Of a stretch of DNA of 64,000 bases, positions 45,674 through 54,279 are shown piece by piece. The notes beneath the pieces were generated by a model. That model saw only the letters and a list, made by a program, of their open reading frames with translations. It did no database searches and was not told where the DNA came from. Both the position numbers and the translations under genes were made by a program. The stretch spans positions 19,531 to 83,530 of the forward strand of contig NZ_MRCD01000032.1 of assembly GCF_001904745.1 (NCBI RefSeq), given 5' to 3'. How positions within the stretch are numbered: the stretch's first letter is position 1; every line of letters begins with the position of its first letter. The DNA comes from Calothrix sp. HK-06. GTDB lineage: Bacteria > Cyanobacteriota > Cyanobacteriia > Cyanobacteriales > Nostocaceae.

Positions 45674-46054
45674 TTACTTCTCTTCTATATAAACTTCACC
45701 TTTTTCTTGCCCAGCTAAAGGAATGCTCTTGTAGCGAAGTTGACCTTTGAAAACAGCTTGTGAACCAACGCTTAACCCCTTTTGATTCGTCAAAACAACG
45801 ATTGACCCAGTGGAGTCATTTAGCTGATATGCGTGCTTATCCAGCAACGGTATATATTTTTCAATTTTGCCTTGAATGTAGACTGTGGAGTTTTTCTGCT
45901 GTGGTGTAAGCTGTTTAATCGGTGTGATGTTGGCGCCTATGGCATTCATACTCGTGCTTAAAGTTGAACAGCTTGCTAAACCAGCAAAAGCAGTCACTGC
46001 CAAAGCCAAACGAAATACTGAAATTGGATGGTAAAAAAAATGTGCCTGCTTCAT
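45674..46054 (-). CDS. Putative lipoprotein with OB-fold-like domain
   Basis: About 126 residues from ATG 46054 (MKQAHFFYHPISVFRLALAV); starts at 46105 (ATG) or 46114 (TTG) would extend it. A hydrophobic segment ends at lipobox LASC, giving an anchored lipoprotein. The mature region (VYIQGKIEKYIPLLDKHAYQ, LNDSTGSIVVLT, VFKGQLRYKSIPL and GEVYIEEK) has the alternating pattern of a small beta-barrel/OB-fold, as in BOF-type or nucleic-acid-binding-like domains of cyanobacterial envelope proteins. The function is unknown. It is divergent from folD with about 200 bp of promoter DNA between. Confidence 0.6.
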   Translation of the reverse strand: MKQAHFFYHPISVFRLALAVTAFAGLASCSTLSTSMNAIGANITPIKQLTPQQKNSTVYIQGKIEKYIPLLDKHAYQLNDSTGSIVVLTNQKGLSVGSQAVFKGQLRYKSIPLAGQEKGEVYIEEK

Positions 46055-46257
46055 AGCACCCCAAGTAAGGAGAAAGTTTTGTATCAGTATCTGCTTTGTC
46101 GCCATTTTAATCAAGTCAGTTCCCCTGAAAAGTACAGCAGCTTACAATCCCCGTTAATCTAAAAAATATACTCTCTACTGATACAAAGAATCTGAGAAAA
46201 TAGGGCTGGGGAATAGTAGCCACCCTAGACCCATATTCAAAAATCTAAACATTCCCA

Positions 46258-47130
46258 ATGGAAACACAAACTGCTAAAATCCTTGACGGTAAAGCGCTAA
46301 GTGCGAAAATTCAACAATCTTTGTCAGCACAAATTCAAGAACTGCAACCCAAATTCGGGCGCCCTCCTGGTTTAGCTGTACTAATGGTTGGTGATAATCC
46401 TGCTTCTGCGGCCTATGTACGTGGTAAAGAGCGTGCTTGTGAAAAAGTTGGGATTGCATCGTTCGGGAAACATTTTCCAACTCAGACAAATTTGGCGGAA
46501 CTCGAAGATACTATTGCAGCACTTAATAATGACCCACAAGTCGATGGGATTTTAGTACAATTACCCTTACCTGAGCATTTAGACTCTGTAAAATTGCTGA
46601 ACCAAATTGCACCTGATAAAGATGTTGACGGTTTACATCCTGTAAATATGGGGCGCTTGGTGCGGAGCGAAGAAGGGTTACGTTCTTGCACTCCTGCTGG
46701 TGTAATGCGGCTCTTAGAAGAATATCAAATTCCTGTGCAAGGTAAACAAGCTGTAGTATTGGGACGCAGCATCTTAGTCGGCAAACCTTTGGCTTTAATG
46801 TTGCTCGAAGCAAACGCGACTGTCACTGTCGCCCATTCTCGTTCTCACGATATTAAATCTATCACCCAATCAGCAGATATTCTCATTGCTGCTGTTGGAC
46901 GAAGAGAACTTGTTACAGGCGAAATGTTGAAACCGGGCGCAATTGTGGTAGATGTGGGGATAAATCGCGTTGTTGATGCGAGTGGCAAAGACCGTTTAGT
47001 CGGCGATGTTCATTTCGAGTCAGCTGCAAAAGTAGCAGAATATATCACTCCTGTTCCTGGGGGTGTTGGTGCGATGACAGTAGCAATGTTGCTACAAAAT
47101 ACTGTTAAAAGCTATCTCAAAAGATTTTAG
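46258..47130 (+). CDS. folD: Methylenetetrahydrofolate dehydrogenase/cyclohydrolase (FolD)
   Basis: The 290-residue cytosolic bifunctional enzyme interconverts 5,10-methylene-THF and 10-formyl-THF with NADP+. Diagnostic stretches are [37 protein letters not shown] sequence, [16 protein letters not shown] (catalytic Lys in the KxxxC region), [34 protein letters not shown] and [20 protein letters not shown] (NADP-site) with [21 protein letters not shown] end. Length matches FolD. ATG at 46258. It is followed, 69 bp on, by crtE; both are on the plus strand. Confidence 0.95.
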   Translation: METQTAKILDGKALSAKIQQSLSAQIQELQPKFGRPPGLAVLMVGDNPASAAYVRGKERACEKVGIASFGKHFPTQTNLAELEDTIAALNNDPQVDGILVQLPLPEHLDSVKLLNQIAPDKDVDGLHPVNMGRLVRSEEGLRSCTPAGVMRLLEEYQIPVQGKQAVVLGRSILVGKPLALMLLEANATVTVAHSRSHDIKSITQSADILIAAVGRRELVTGEMLKPGAIVVDVGINRVVDASGKDRLVGDVHFESAAKVAEYITPVPGGVGAMTVAMLLQNTVKSYLKRF

Positions 47131-47199
47131 TTTTAGAACTTTATCAACTTACTCCCTTAAAATTGTAACCTATATGACAGAAACTCAAGGATACTTAGC

Positions 47200-48135
47200 A
47201 TGGTAGCAGCGGATAATATTCAAACTAAACAACCCACCCAGCCTGGTACAAAATTTGACCTTAAGGATTACCTCAAAGCACGTCAGCTTCTTTGTGAAGC
47301 CGCGCTCGATAAATCGCTGCCTATGCAGTATCCCGACAAAATTTACGAAGCAATGCGCTATTCGCTTCTGGCTGGAGGTAAGCGCTTACGTCCAATTTTG
47401 TGCATTGCTACCTGTGAAATGATTGGTGGCACAATTGATATGGCAATGCCTACCGCGTGCGCTTTGGAAATGGTTCATACCATGTCGCTTATTCATGATG
47501 ACCTCCCCGCAATGGATAATGATGATTATCGACGTGGAAAGTTGACAAATCACAAAGTTTATGGTGAAGACATCGCCATATTAGCTGGCGATGGTTTGCT
47601 CGCTTATGCTTTTGAGTTCATTGTTGAAAATACTCAAAATGTGGCGCCTGATGCTATTTTAAAAGTTGTTTCTCGCATTGGGCGCGCGGTTGGCGCCGCT
47701 GGTTTAGTAGGTGGTCAAGTCGTAGATTTAGAATCTGAGGGTAAAACCGACACAACGTTAGAAACCCTCAACTTCATCCACAATCATAAAACCGCAGCGC
47801 TTTTAGAAGCTTGTGTAGTTTGTGGCGGCATTTTAGCTGGCGCCAATACTGAAGAAGTACAGCGATTATCGCGGTATTCTCAAAACATCGGGCTAGCATT
47901 CCAAATAATAGATGATATTTTGGATATTACAGCAACACAAGAACAGTTAGGTAAAACCGCAGGCAAAGACCTAAAAGCGCAAAAAGTTACCTATCCAAGT
48001 CTTTGGGGAATCGAAGAATCACGGAAAAAAGCCGACCAACTTATTAAAGACGCATGTGCAGAACTCCAACCATACGGAGAAAAAGCCCAGCCGTTGATTG
48101 CTTTAGCACACTTTATTACAAATCGTAACCACTAA
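47200..48135 (+). CDS. crtE: Geranylgeranyl diphosphate synthase
   Basis: The 311-residue short-chain prenyl transferase makes the C20 precursor for carotenoids, chlorophyll phytyl tails and quinones. Visible motifs are [16 protein letters not shown], the first Asp-rich motif [31 protein letters not shown], and the second Asp-rich motif [13 protein letters not shown] with a following [17 protein letters not shown]. The bulky residues before the first DDxxxxD motif fit a GGPP rather than longer-chain product. Start is at 47200. Divergent carotenoid-related genes are not next to it; folD precedes it and a PAP2-like gene follows, 87 bp away. Confidence 0.95.
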   Translation: MVAADNIQTKQPTQPGTKFDLKDYLKARQLLCEAALDKSLPMQYPDKIYEAMRYSLLAGGKRLRPILCIATCEMIGGTIDMAMPTACALEMVHTMSLIHDDLPAMDNDDYRRGKLTNHKVYGEDIAILAGDGLLAYAFEFIVENTQNVAPDAILKVVSRIGRAVGAAGLVGGQVVDLESEGKTDTTLETLNFIHNHKTAALLEACVVCGGILAGANTEEVQRLSRYSQNIGLAFQIIDDILDITATQEQLGKTAGKDLKAQKVTYPSLWGIEESRKKADQLIKDACAELQPYGEKAQPLIALAHFITNRNH

Positions 48136-48222
48136 TTTTATTACTTGGTTGCAATCGGTTGCATCACATACTTTACTTCAGACACGAGAGTGTTTAACAT
48201 ATACAAACTTATCTGAAATAAC

Positions 48223-48678
48223 ATGCAGGACATAGGCGACATCTTTAACAACCGGGTGCTGCTGGTTGCCCTCACAGCTTGTTTCATGGCTCAAGCGATA
48301 AAACTAGCTGTTGAAATCATCAAAAATCGTAAGTTGAATGTACAGGTCTTAGTCACAACTGGAGGAATGCCCAGCGCACACTCAGCTTTAGTTACAGCTT
48401 TAGCAGCAGGAGTCGGGCAAACAGTTGGGTGGCAAAGTCCAGAATTCGCACTTGCAACGGTTTTTGCCATTATTGTCATGTACGATGCAGCTGGAGTTCG
48501 TCAAGCTGCTGGTAAACAAGCGCGTATTCTTAACCAAATGATAGATGAATTATTTCGTGAACACCCTAACTTCAACGAAGACCGCTTGAAAGAATTGCTC
48601 GGTCATACTCCGTTTCAAGTTATAGCTGGTTCAGCTTTGGGTGTTACAGTCTCTTTATTAGCGCGCGCTGCCTATTAA
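48223..48678 (+). CDS. Divergent PAP2 family membrane protein
   Basis: The 151-residue integral membrane protein with about four hydrophobic segments matches the DUF212/divergent PAP2 family: FMAQAIKLAVEIIKNRKLNV, then the conserved TTGGMPSAHSALVTALAAGV (phosphatase-like SAHS motif) and VMYDAAGVRQAAGKQARILN, ending LLGHTPFQVIAGSALGVTVS. The SAHS and YDAxGVR motifs echo acid phosphatase sites, so a lipid or prenyl pyrophosphate phosphatase is plausible; experimental evidence is not known to me. It follows crtE on the same strand, which would fit prenyl-lipid metabolism. Confidence 0.85.
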   Translation: MQDIGDIFNNRVLLVALTACFMAQAIKLAVEIIKNRKLNVQVLVTTGGMPSAHSALVTALAAGVGQTVGWQSPEFALATVFAIIVMYDAAGVRQAAGKQARILNQMIDELFREHPNFNEDRLKELLGHTPFQVIAGSALGVTVSLLARAAY

Positions 48679-48682
48679 AAAT

Positions 48683-48734
48683 GTAGAGACGTGATTAATC
48701 CCTACGGGAAATCCTGCGGATTACACGTCTCTAC
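48683..48734. repeat. 52-bp inverted repeat, left copy
   Basis: GTAGAGACGTGATTAATCCC ... GGATTACACGTCTCTAC. This is an extended member of the TAGAGACG family and is the exact reverse complement of the 52 bp at 49448-49499. It directly follows the PAP2-like gene and the two copies bracket the gene at 48737-49384. Confidence 0.9.
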
Positions 48735-48736
48735 AA

Positions 48737-49384
48737 TTATTGTAATTTGACGATGGGGCGCAGCAACACTACCCTACGCGCGTCTACCATTTGGGTATAG
48801 AAGCCGCGTTCAGAAAGTGTTTGTAATGTATTTTGCGCTTCACGAGAGTTTGTTGTATAAACTGCTAATAAGTAAGGACGCTGACCGTAAGAAACGAAGC
48901 CAATATCCCCTCCGACTACTTGCTGTACTTGTTTCACGGTTTCTGGTTTATTGAAGTAATCAACTAACACTGCATAACCCTGACCTAACGTTTGTGGTTT
49001 AGGAGCAGGTCTAACAACTGGTTTAGTAGCTACATCTTGAGGTCGAGTTGTGATAATAGCAGAAAGACCTGCAGAATCGCGTATAAATCTCGCCCAGCGA
49101 TTTGCATCTTCTAGTTTACCAAAACCACCTATGCGGGTTACGATGTCATTGAGATATCTACAGACAGAAGTGTTAGTTTCTGAAGGCAGGACGCGACGCA
49201 ATTGATTTTGATTATCAGTTGTAGGACTAATTACCAACAAAAGATACTCACCACCGTTAGGTGGACGGCAAACAGGAATGTTCTGTTGGGCGCCTACAGA
49301 ATTCATGCTACCCATCAACCCAGCAATCGTAATAAACAAAGCACTAGATAAAGTCTGAAGTCTCTCCACTACAGTTGAACACAT
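48737..49384 (-). CDS. Secreted protein with two SPOR-like halves
   Basis: About 215 residues from ATG 49384 (MCSTVVERLQTLSSALFI); a TTG at 49432 is the alternative. After a signal peptide ending SVGAQQ come two related segments. The first is GGEYLLLVISPTTDNQNQLR to GLSAIITT, the second YAVLVDYFNKPETVKQVQQV to RGFYTQMVDARRVVLL. Both have the aromatic-strand/helix/strand order (GEYLLLV..., EAQNTLQTLSERGFY) of sporulation-related SPOR-like modules, which bind peptidoglycan strands. Pro-rich linker PVVRPAPKPQT joins them. SPOR assignment is a pattern judgement. The gene is enclosed by identical 52-bp inverted repeats. Confidence 0.65.
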   Translation of the reverse strand: MCSTVVERLQTLSSALFITIAGLMGSMNSVGAQQNIPVCRPPNGGEYLLLVISPTTDNQNQLRRVLPSETNTSVCRYLNDIVTRIGGFGKLEDANRWARFIRDSAGLSAIITTRPQDVATKPVVRPAPKPQTLGQGYAVLVDYFNKPETVKQVQQVVGGDIGFVSYGQRPYLLAVYTTNSREAQNTLQTLSERGFYTQMVDARRVVLLRPIVKLQ

Positions 49385-49447
49385 AAATTGCTTCTCTTCA
49401 AAGATTTCGCGTACTTCGATTTTGTTCCCCAAAACAAATAATGCCCG

Positions 49448-49499
49448 GTAGAGACGTGTAATCCGCAGGATTTCCCGTAGGGATTAATCACGTCTCTAC
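49448..49499. repeat. 52-bp inverted repeat, right copy
   Basis: Exact reverse complement of 48683-48734 (GTAGAGACGTGTAATCCGCA ... GGGATTAATCACGTCTCTAC); no mismatch seen over 52 bp. It lies between ycf54 and the SPOR-like gene. Confidence 0.9.
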
Positions 49500-49518
49500 A
49501 TCTACACCGTTGCCACAT

Positions 49519-49845
49519 TTACACTGTTACCATTGATGCCAAAGCATCGGGTATTGACTCGCTCGGCGCCTGAAATTCTCCTGTAATGACGTACTCCAAA
49601 CGAAGTTTTAACCAGGTGATAAACTGAGAGTTAGTTGAAATTACTGCCACAGATGGTTGTGGACATTTACTTTTTATACTCAGCATAGCAGGCACCTCAA
49701 GAAATGCTGGCTGTTTGACTAACCAAAAATCAATTTCTTTTTCATTTTCGTGGTAATAACGAGTCCGTTCTTTCAAAACCTCTTCAAATGGTTCTTCTTC
49801 GAGTAAAAAGCGCTGACTTGCTAAAACGTAATAGTATGTCGTCAT
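49519..49845 (-). CDS. ycf54: Ycf54, subunit/assembly factor of the chlorophyll Mg-PME cyclase
   Basis: The 108-residue protein matches Ycf54 throughout: YYYVLASQRFLLEEEPFEEV, then LKERTRYYHENEKEIDFWLV, KQPAFLEVP, ISTNSQFITWLKLRLEYVIT and GEFQAPSESIPD. Ycf54 is required for the aerobic Mg-protoporphyrin IX monomethyl ester cyclase (AcsF/CHL27), the ring-closing step of chlorophyll synthesis. Length is typical for the cyanobacterial form. ATG at 49845. It has no other chlorophyll gene next to it and is transcribed separately from its neighbours. Confidence 0.92.
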   Translation of the reverse strand: MTTYYYVLASQRFLLEEEPFEEVLKERTRYYHENEKEIDFWLVKQPAFLEVPAMLSIKSKCPQPSVAVISTNSQFITWLKLRLEYVITGEFQAPSESIPDALASMVTV

Positions 49846-49912
49846 TTTTCTTCCTTATACTTCTAATTAATAATTTAAGGATACAGCGATTACTGACTGT
49901 ATCCAAGCGCTA

Positions 49913-50665
49913 TTAACTCTTTTTGAATCGCTTAAATAAAGAAACTGGATTAAACGGACACCCTTGTGACTTAGTATCAGATGCTACTTTCCCTCCCGCT
50001 GTTAACTGAGTAAGAAACAGGGAATTATCAAAGTAGTGTTCCATCGATTCTATTTTCAAGTCAGAAGTTACTTTTGCTACACTCATGCCAATAATTTCCA
50101 CAGTTTCACCAGTGGGAGCAAAGTCTTTGTACTGACCTTTAAAATGACCCCAATGGCGCCACTTAAAAGTCACTAACGGTGGTCCAGAATATACTTCGAG
50201 CAATTCCCAAGGAAAACCATTGGGAAAGGTTGTGTGAAAAATGTGATGTGAGGATTCAAACGACTCTTCCGACGATTTGTAATGTTCGGAATTTGCCATA
50301 AACACATTATAAGTACCTTTGGCGCCAAGTTCTACAGCATCAAATTCACGCCCCCCATTAGTACTAACACGGAATTTGTCTTTAACGACTGACAACCACT
50401 GCTGTGGATTCGTCTTAAAAGATACTTCCATTTCAAAAGTCCGCACCAAATTTTGAACGATAGCTTCAAGCGAACCTTCAATGTGCTTGCATACACTTTC
50501 TGTTTTCAAATTATCGTTCGAGCGAGAATAATCAGGAGCTTTGCCAGTGCGCCATTCAACATCGGCAGTTGCACTATATGCAATTACCGTATCGCGATGT
50601 TGTACCCAAAGCGGTAAGTTATTGGATGATTCGTTTGATGGTTCTTTTGCGTTTGTTGCAGTCAT
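49913..50665 (-). CDS. SnoaL/PRP-like cyclase-fold protein
   Basis: The 250-residue protein begins with a Ser/Asn-rich tail (to about residue 15). The central WVQHRDTVIAYSATADVEWR region leads to a SnoaL/NTF2-like C-terminal domain with SHHIFHTTFPNGFPWELLEV, YSGPPLVTFKWRHWGHFKGQ, APTGETVEIIGMSVAKVT and SMEHYFDNSLFLTQL. It resembles pathogen-related proteins of plants and SnoaL-like ester cyclases of bacteria. The Trp/His-rich strand is typical. Cytosolic, no signal sequence. Substrate and reaction unknown. ATG at 50665. Confidence 0.65.
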   Translation of the reverse strand: MTATNAKEPSNESSNNLPLWVQHRDTVIAYSATADVEWRTGKAPDYSRSNDNLKTESVCKHIEGSLEAIVQNLVRTFEMEVSFKTNPQQWLSVVKDKFRVSTNGGREFDAVELGAKGTYNVFMANSEHYKSSEESFESSHHIFHTTFPNGFPWELLEVYSGPPLVTFKWRHWGHFKGQYKDFAPTGETVEIIGMSVAKVTSDLKIESMEHYFDNSLFLTQLTAGGKVASDTKSQGCPFNPVSLFKRFKKS

Positions 50666-50738
50666 AGAAGTTAATGGCTTGTATTTTCAATTACTTGAGA
50701 TTTCGCAGTAAAAACCCCTCTATGACATCTCTACACAA

Positions 50739-51464
50739 TTAATATTTACCGCGCATTGCCATTTTCATTTCGCGAACAGCACGCTCAATACCAACTAGTG
50801 CAGCCCTACTAATAATAGTATGCCCGATATTCAACTCCTCCATTCCAGGAAGACACGCGACAGGATACACATTCCAGTAAGTTAGTCCATGACCAGCGTT
50901 GACTCTTAAACCTGCCTGCAAAGCTTGTTCGCATCCAGCAGCTAAAAAATCTAACTCATGCTTACGACTCTTTTCGTCTTTTGCTTCAGCATACTTACCT
51001 GTATGTAACTCAATAAACCTAGCCTGGACTTTCGCAGAAGCTTCTATTTGTGCAGGTTCAGCATCAATAAACAAGCTAACAGGAATATTAACGCTTTGCA
51101 GTTTATCAACAACTTCTCCAATTCTACCAATTTGCCCAACGATATCTAAACCACCTTCGGTAGTTACTTCTTCGCGACGTTCAGGCACCAAAGTCACATA
51201 ATCTGGCTTAATATCAAGTGCAATAGCTACCATTTCTTCAGTTGCAGCCATTTCCAAATTTAAATGTGTACGTACTGTCTGTCGTAATAACCGTACATCT
51301 CTATCCTGAATATGGCGCCTATCTTCCCGTAGATGTGCAGTAATACCATCGGCGCCTGCTAATTCTGCCAATACTGCTGCTGCTACTGGGTCTGGTTCTA
51401 CCGTTCTACGAGCCTGACGAATGGTAGCAATGTGGTCGATGTTCACCCCAAGTGTTAAAGTCAC
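50739..51464 (-). CDS. pdxJ: Pyridoxine 5'-phosphate synthase (PdxJ)
   Basis: The 241-residue TIM-barrel enzyme condenses 1-deoxy-D-xylulose 5-phosphate with 3-hydroxy-1-aminoacetone phosphate to form pyridoxine 5'-phosphate. Conserved stretches are [103 protein letters not shown] and [20 protein letters not shown], including the phosphate and catalytic His/Glu sites. Full-length. ATG at 51464. No linked pdxA or pdxH in the window. Confidence 0.96.
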   Translation of the reverse strand: MTLTLGVNIDHIATIRQARRTVEPDPVAAAVLAELAGADGITAHLREDRRHIQDRDVRLLRQTVRTHLNLEMAATEEMVAIALDIKPDYVTLVPERREEVTTEGGLDIVGQIGRIGEVVDKLQSVNIPVSLFIDAEPAQIEASAKVQARFIELHTGKYAEAKDEKSRKHELDFLAAGCEQALQAGLRVNAGHGLTYWNVYPVACLPGMEELNIGHTIISRAALVGIERAVREMKMAMRGKY

Positions 51465-51515
51465 CCTTGTTATTCCTTATCCAAAATCCATGAGATTAGT
51501 ATTTTACCGTTTTCG

Positions 51516-52298
51516 TTAGCTAGACGCACTAGTATAAAACCTTAGTGCAAACCGCCAAAACCAGGATGATAACAAGAATAAACCTAACGCTAACACTCCG
51601 GCGCCTATTAACCAACCTACCTGACTTCTACCCAGCATCGCTTCCGCTGGAATAGTCGTTAAAAATGCAACTGGCACTATAAACGTGAAGAAAAATCTAA
51701 ACGCTGTTGGATAAGCGACCATTGGATATCTACCTGCTTCTAGTAACCCACGCAATACTTCAGTGACGTTATAAATCTTTACAAACCAAATACTTGTGGC
51801 ACCGAGCATAAACCATAAGCTATATAGTACAACCAACCCAAAAGATATAGGTATTAAGCTGATTAAATAACTATTAATCCCTATACCAAGACGAGTCCCC
51901 GCATAACCAATTAATATTCCACCAAAAATTAAGTCTGGCAATCCCCAAGGTGATAAAGTGTGGAATGATAACCAAAACTGACTTTTTACGGGTTTGAGCA
52001 AAACAAAATCGAGTGTACCTTCTTGAACATGACGAACTATTTTATTTAGATTTGGCGCCAGAAATGTTGCCGCAAAACCTTGAAGCAGAGTAAAAACACC
52101 TAAAACTAATAAAGCTTCTTTCCATGACCAGCCCGCGAAAGAATAGCCTTTGCGATAAAATAAAAATAAACCAAACAAACTACCCGCCAAGTTTCCTACG
52201 CTACTCAAACTCGCCAAAATAAAATTAACTCGATATTCCATTTCGGCAGCTATCGCAGCACTCCAAAATAGTCTAATCATCTTTAAATATCTTTGCAT
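51516..52298 (-). CDS. ABC-2 family permease subunit (DUF990-like)
   Basis: The 260-residue membrane protein has about six transmembrane segments and the pattern of the DUF990/ABC-2 permease family: RLFWSAAIAAEMEYRVNFIL, GFAATFLAPNLNKIVRHVQE, GTLDFVLLKPVKSQFWLS, and a terminal YPMVAYPTAFRFFFTFIVPV. Such permeases pair with a separate ATPase and a second permease, usually encoded as a trio. No ATPase is adjacent here, so the system is split or the partner is elsewhere. ATG at 52298. Substrate unknown; published relatives export polysaccharides or antibiotics. Confidence 0.82.
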   Translation of the reverse strand: MQRYLKMIRLFWSAAIAAEMEYRVNFILASLSSVGNLAGSLFGLFLFYRKGYSFAGWSWKEALLVLGVFTLLQGFAATFLAPNLNKIVRHVQEGTLDFVLLKPVKSQFWLSFHTLSPWGLPDLIFGGILIGYAGTRLGIGINSYLISLIPISFGLVVLYSLWFMLGATSIWFVKIYNVTEVLRGLLEAGRYPMVAYPTAFRFFFTFIVPVAFLTTIPAEAMLGRSQVGWLIGAGVLALGLFLLSSWFWRFALRFYTSASS

Positions 52299-52454
52299 AT
52301 TATTTTCACCACAATATTACGAGAGTCAAGATTAATGTATATCGTGTAACACTACATAATAAATTTACTTAAATTTAATTTTAATTTCCATCCTGAAAAA
52401 ACTATAAAAGGTAAGATATTCTATGCAATGCTTTGTGCTATTACAAATAATTAT

Positions 52455-53069
52455 ATGCATTTAGATGTTCGAGCCTTAATCGAGTCACTGAAAGGATTTA
52501 GCTATTTAGCCATATGGGGTATCATTTTTGCTGAGTCAGGATTGCTGATTGGCTTTTTTCTACCGGGAGACAGTTTACTTGTTGCCGCAGGGTTTGCAGC
52601 ATCACAAAATTTGCTCAATATCTGGATTTTGGTAATTGGCTGCTTTGTATTTGCAGTTCTAGGTGATAATGTTGGTTATGTTACAGGTTCTAAATTTGGG
52701 CGCCGACTTTTTCAGAAAGATGATTCGCGCTGGTTTAAGAAAGAATATTTAGTCAGAACTCAAAAATTCTATCAAAAGCACGGCAAGAAAACTATAGTTC
52801 TAGCACGGTTTGTACCAATTGTTCGTACATTTGCACCAATTATTGCAGGTCTGGGAGTCATGAAGTATAAAACATTCATGTCTTATAACCTAATTGGTGG
52901 GTTTGTATGGACATTTGGCGTAACTCTGCTGGGTTACTTTCTAGGAAACTTGCTACCCGCAGAACAAGTAGATAAATATTTATTACCAATTATTGTATTA
53001 GTTGTGCTTGTTTCATTATTACCATCGATTATTCATATAATGCAAGAAAGAAGAGATAGTAAACGCTAA
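52455..53069 (+). CDS. DedA/SNARE-associated family membrane protein
   Basis: About 204 residues from ATG 52455 (MHLDVRALIESLKGFSY); ATG 52428 would add nine residues with no extra support. Four to six hydrophobic segments and the family motifs GLLIGFFLPGDSLLVAAGF, LGDNVGYVTGSKFG (GxxxGYxxGxxxG), VLARFVPIVRTFAPIIAGLG (the R-x3-P-x-[VI]-R-x3 motif with conserved Arg) and GYFLGNL are present. DedA proteins act as lipid flippases or carriers; some translocate undecaprenyl phosphate or phosphatidylethanolamine. The substrate here is not determined. The next gene starts 16 bp later. Confidence 0.88.
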   Translation: MHLDVRALIESLKGFSYLAIWGIIFAESGLLIGFFLPGDSLLVAAGFAASQNLLNIWILVIGCFVFAVLGDNVGYVTGSKFGRRLFQKDDSRWFKKEYLVRTQKFYQKHGKKTIVLARFVPIVRTFAPIIAGLGVMKYKTFMSYNLIGGFVWTFGVTLLGYFLGNLLPAEQVDKYLLPIIVLVVLVSLLPSIIHIMQERRDSKR

Positions 53070-53085
53070 ACGCCAGGGTATTTGT

Positions 53086-53598
53086 ATGGGTGCTTCAATA
53101 GCTGTCGAAAATCTTTTATTCTTGACTATTGCTACATTGTTTCTTGCTATAGCAGGTTATGCTTGGCGAGATTCCAAACCCTTTGAAATACCCAAACCGC
53201 TTCCAAATTGGTTTCAAGGATGGTTGTTTGTAGTGCTAGCAGCAGGTATCGCGCTTCCATTTGTGGCAATGCTGTTATGGGGTGTATGGTGGCGCCATCA
53301 AGTTGTGATTATTGTGTTTGCATCCTATTTTATAATGTTAGGGTTGCAAATCGTATCTGAAATAGTTGTACAGAAACAATATCAATCACCTATTTGGGTA
53401 GCGATACCGTGTTTATACTTACCTTATCGCTTTTGGCAGTTGTATGAAGATATTCAACTTGTGAGCGTTGATTCAAATTTGATATGGGTGAAATATATAT
53501 TAATAGCGGAATTATTATTGTGGATTTTTAATTACGGTGTACATCTGTCACAACTACCAAGATTATTAAGATGGCCAAGTATTGAATCAAACGCTTGA
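53086..53598 (+). CDS. Small integral membrane protein, unknown function
   Basis: The 170-residue protein has four hydrophobic segments (about 8-25, 42-65, 72-92 and 128-148), separated by basic loops (WRDSKPFEIPKPLPNW; QLPRLLRWPSIESNA at the C-terminus). It starts 16 bp after the DedA stop, so the two are likely co-transcribed. I do not recognise a family. ATG at 53086 follows the short GGGTATTTGT leader. Confidence 0.6.
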   Translation: MGASIAVENLLFLTIATLFLAIAGYAWRDSKPFEIPKPLPNWFQGWLFVVLAAGIALPFVAMLLWGVWWRHQVVIIVFASYFIMLGLQIVSEIVVQKQYQSPIWVAIPCLYLPYRFWQLYEDIQLVSVDSNLIWVKYILIAELLLWIFNYGVHLSQLPRLLRWPSIESNA

Positions 53599-53861
53599 AA
53601 ATCCCACTTGTAGCATATCTGTCTCAGATGTGCGGTCACATGTATTTATATTTACCACAGAGACACAGAGTACACAGAGAGATTGTTTGCAACGGATGCA
53701 ACGGATGTAACGGATGAGTTACCAGTATCAAACAGAGTTTGCTAATAACTACATGCAACGTCTCTACAATTTTTGTAAATATCACTGTGTATGGATTATT
53801 CTTTTAAAGGAATATTGAATTTGACATTCCTTCAAAAGAATATTAGAATGCGAGGTAACAA
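53599..53861. other. Gap with an ACCACAGAG repeat and AACGGAT repeats
   Basis: No gene seen. It holds TTACCACAGAGACACAGAGT (about 53651-53680), a following CAACGGATGCAACGGATG stretch (about 53690-53715), and an ACGTCTCTAC half-element at 53759-53768. The toxin gene's ribosome site (GCGAGGTAACAA) is at its end. Confidence 0.6.
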
Positions 53862-54279
53862 GTGAGTTGGACTTGGGAGCTTTATAAAGATGAGAATGGG
53901 GATATTCCCAAGGATTTGCTAGCTTTCTTTATCAGGATGATTCCACCACAGGAACAGCCTGAAAATCCACCCCAACCAGTGCTTAGTGCTTCAGAAACAA
54001 AACGTCTTCAAGTTAACTTAGGGTATTTGTGCAGCAAAAGGATTAGCGTCTCTAAACAGCGGTATTTTTGAGAAGTTAGAAGATGACTTGTACGAATTAC
54101 GTATGACCAAGAGCGAACATAATCCTCGATTTATTTTGACAACTGTTACTCCCAAACGCTTTGTGGTGCTACATGCTTTCATGAAAAAATACGACGATGC
54201 GATTAAGGAGAAAGATAAGCAACCAGCGCGCACAAGACTTAACGAATTGAACCAAAGGAAAAGCGATGAAGAAGCATAA
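53862..54279 (+). pseudogene. HigB/Gp49-like toxin gene, frameshifted
   Basis: The first frame begins at GTG 53862 (SWTWELYKDENGDIPKDLLA, FFIRMIPPQ) and reads to a stop at 54071. The rest continues in another frame as GICAAKGLASLNSGIFEKLE, DDLYELRMTKSEHNPRFILT and VLHAFMKKYDDAIKEKDKQP to 54279. One extra G at the run 54021-54023 would join them. The core with ELR and LHAFxKK is typical of RelE/HigB/Gp49-like mRNA interferases. It overlaps the XRE gene by 14 bases, the normal toxin-antitoxin arrangement. Confidence 0.75.
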
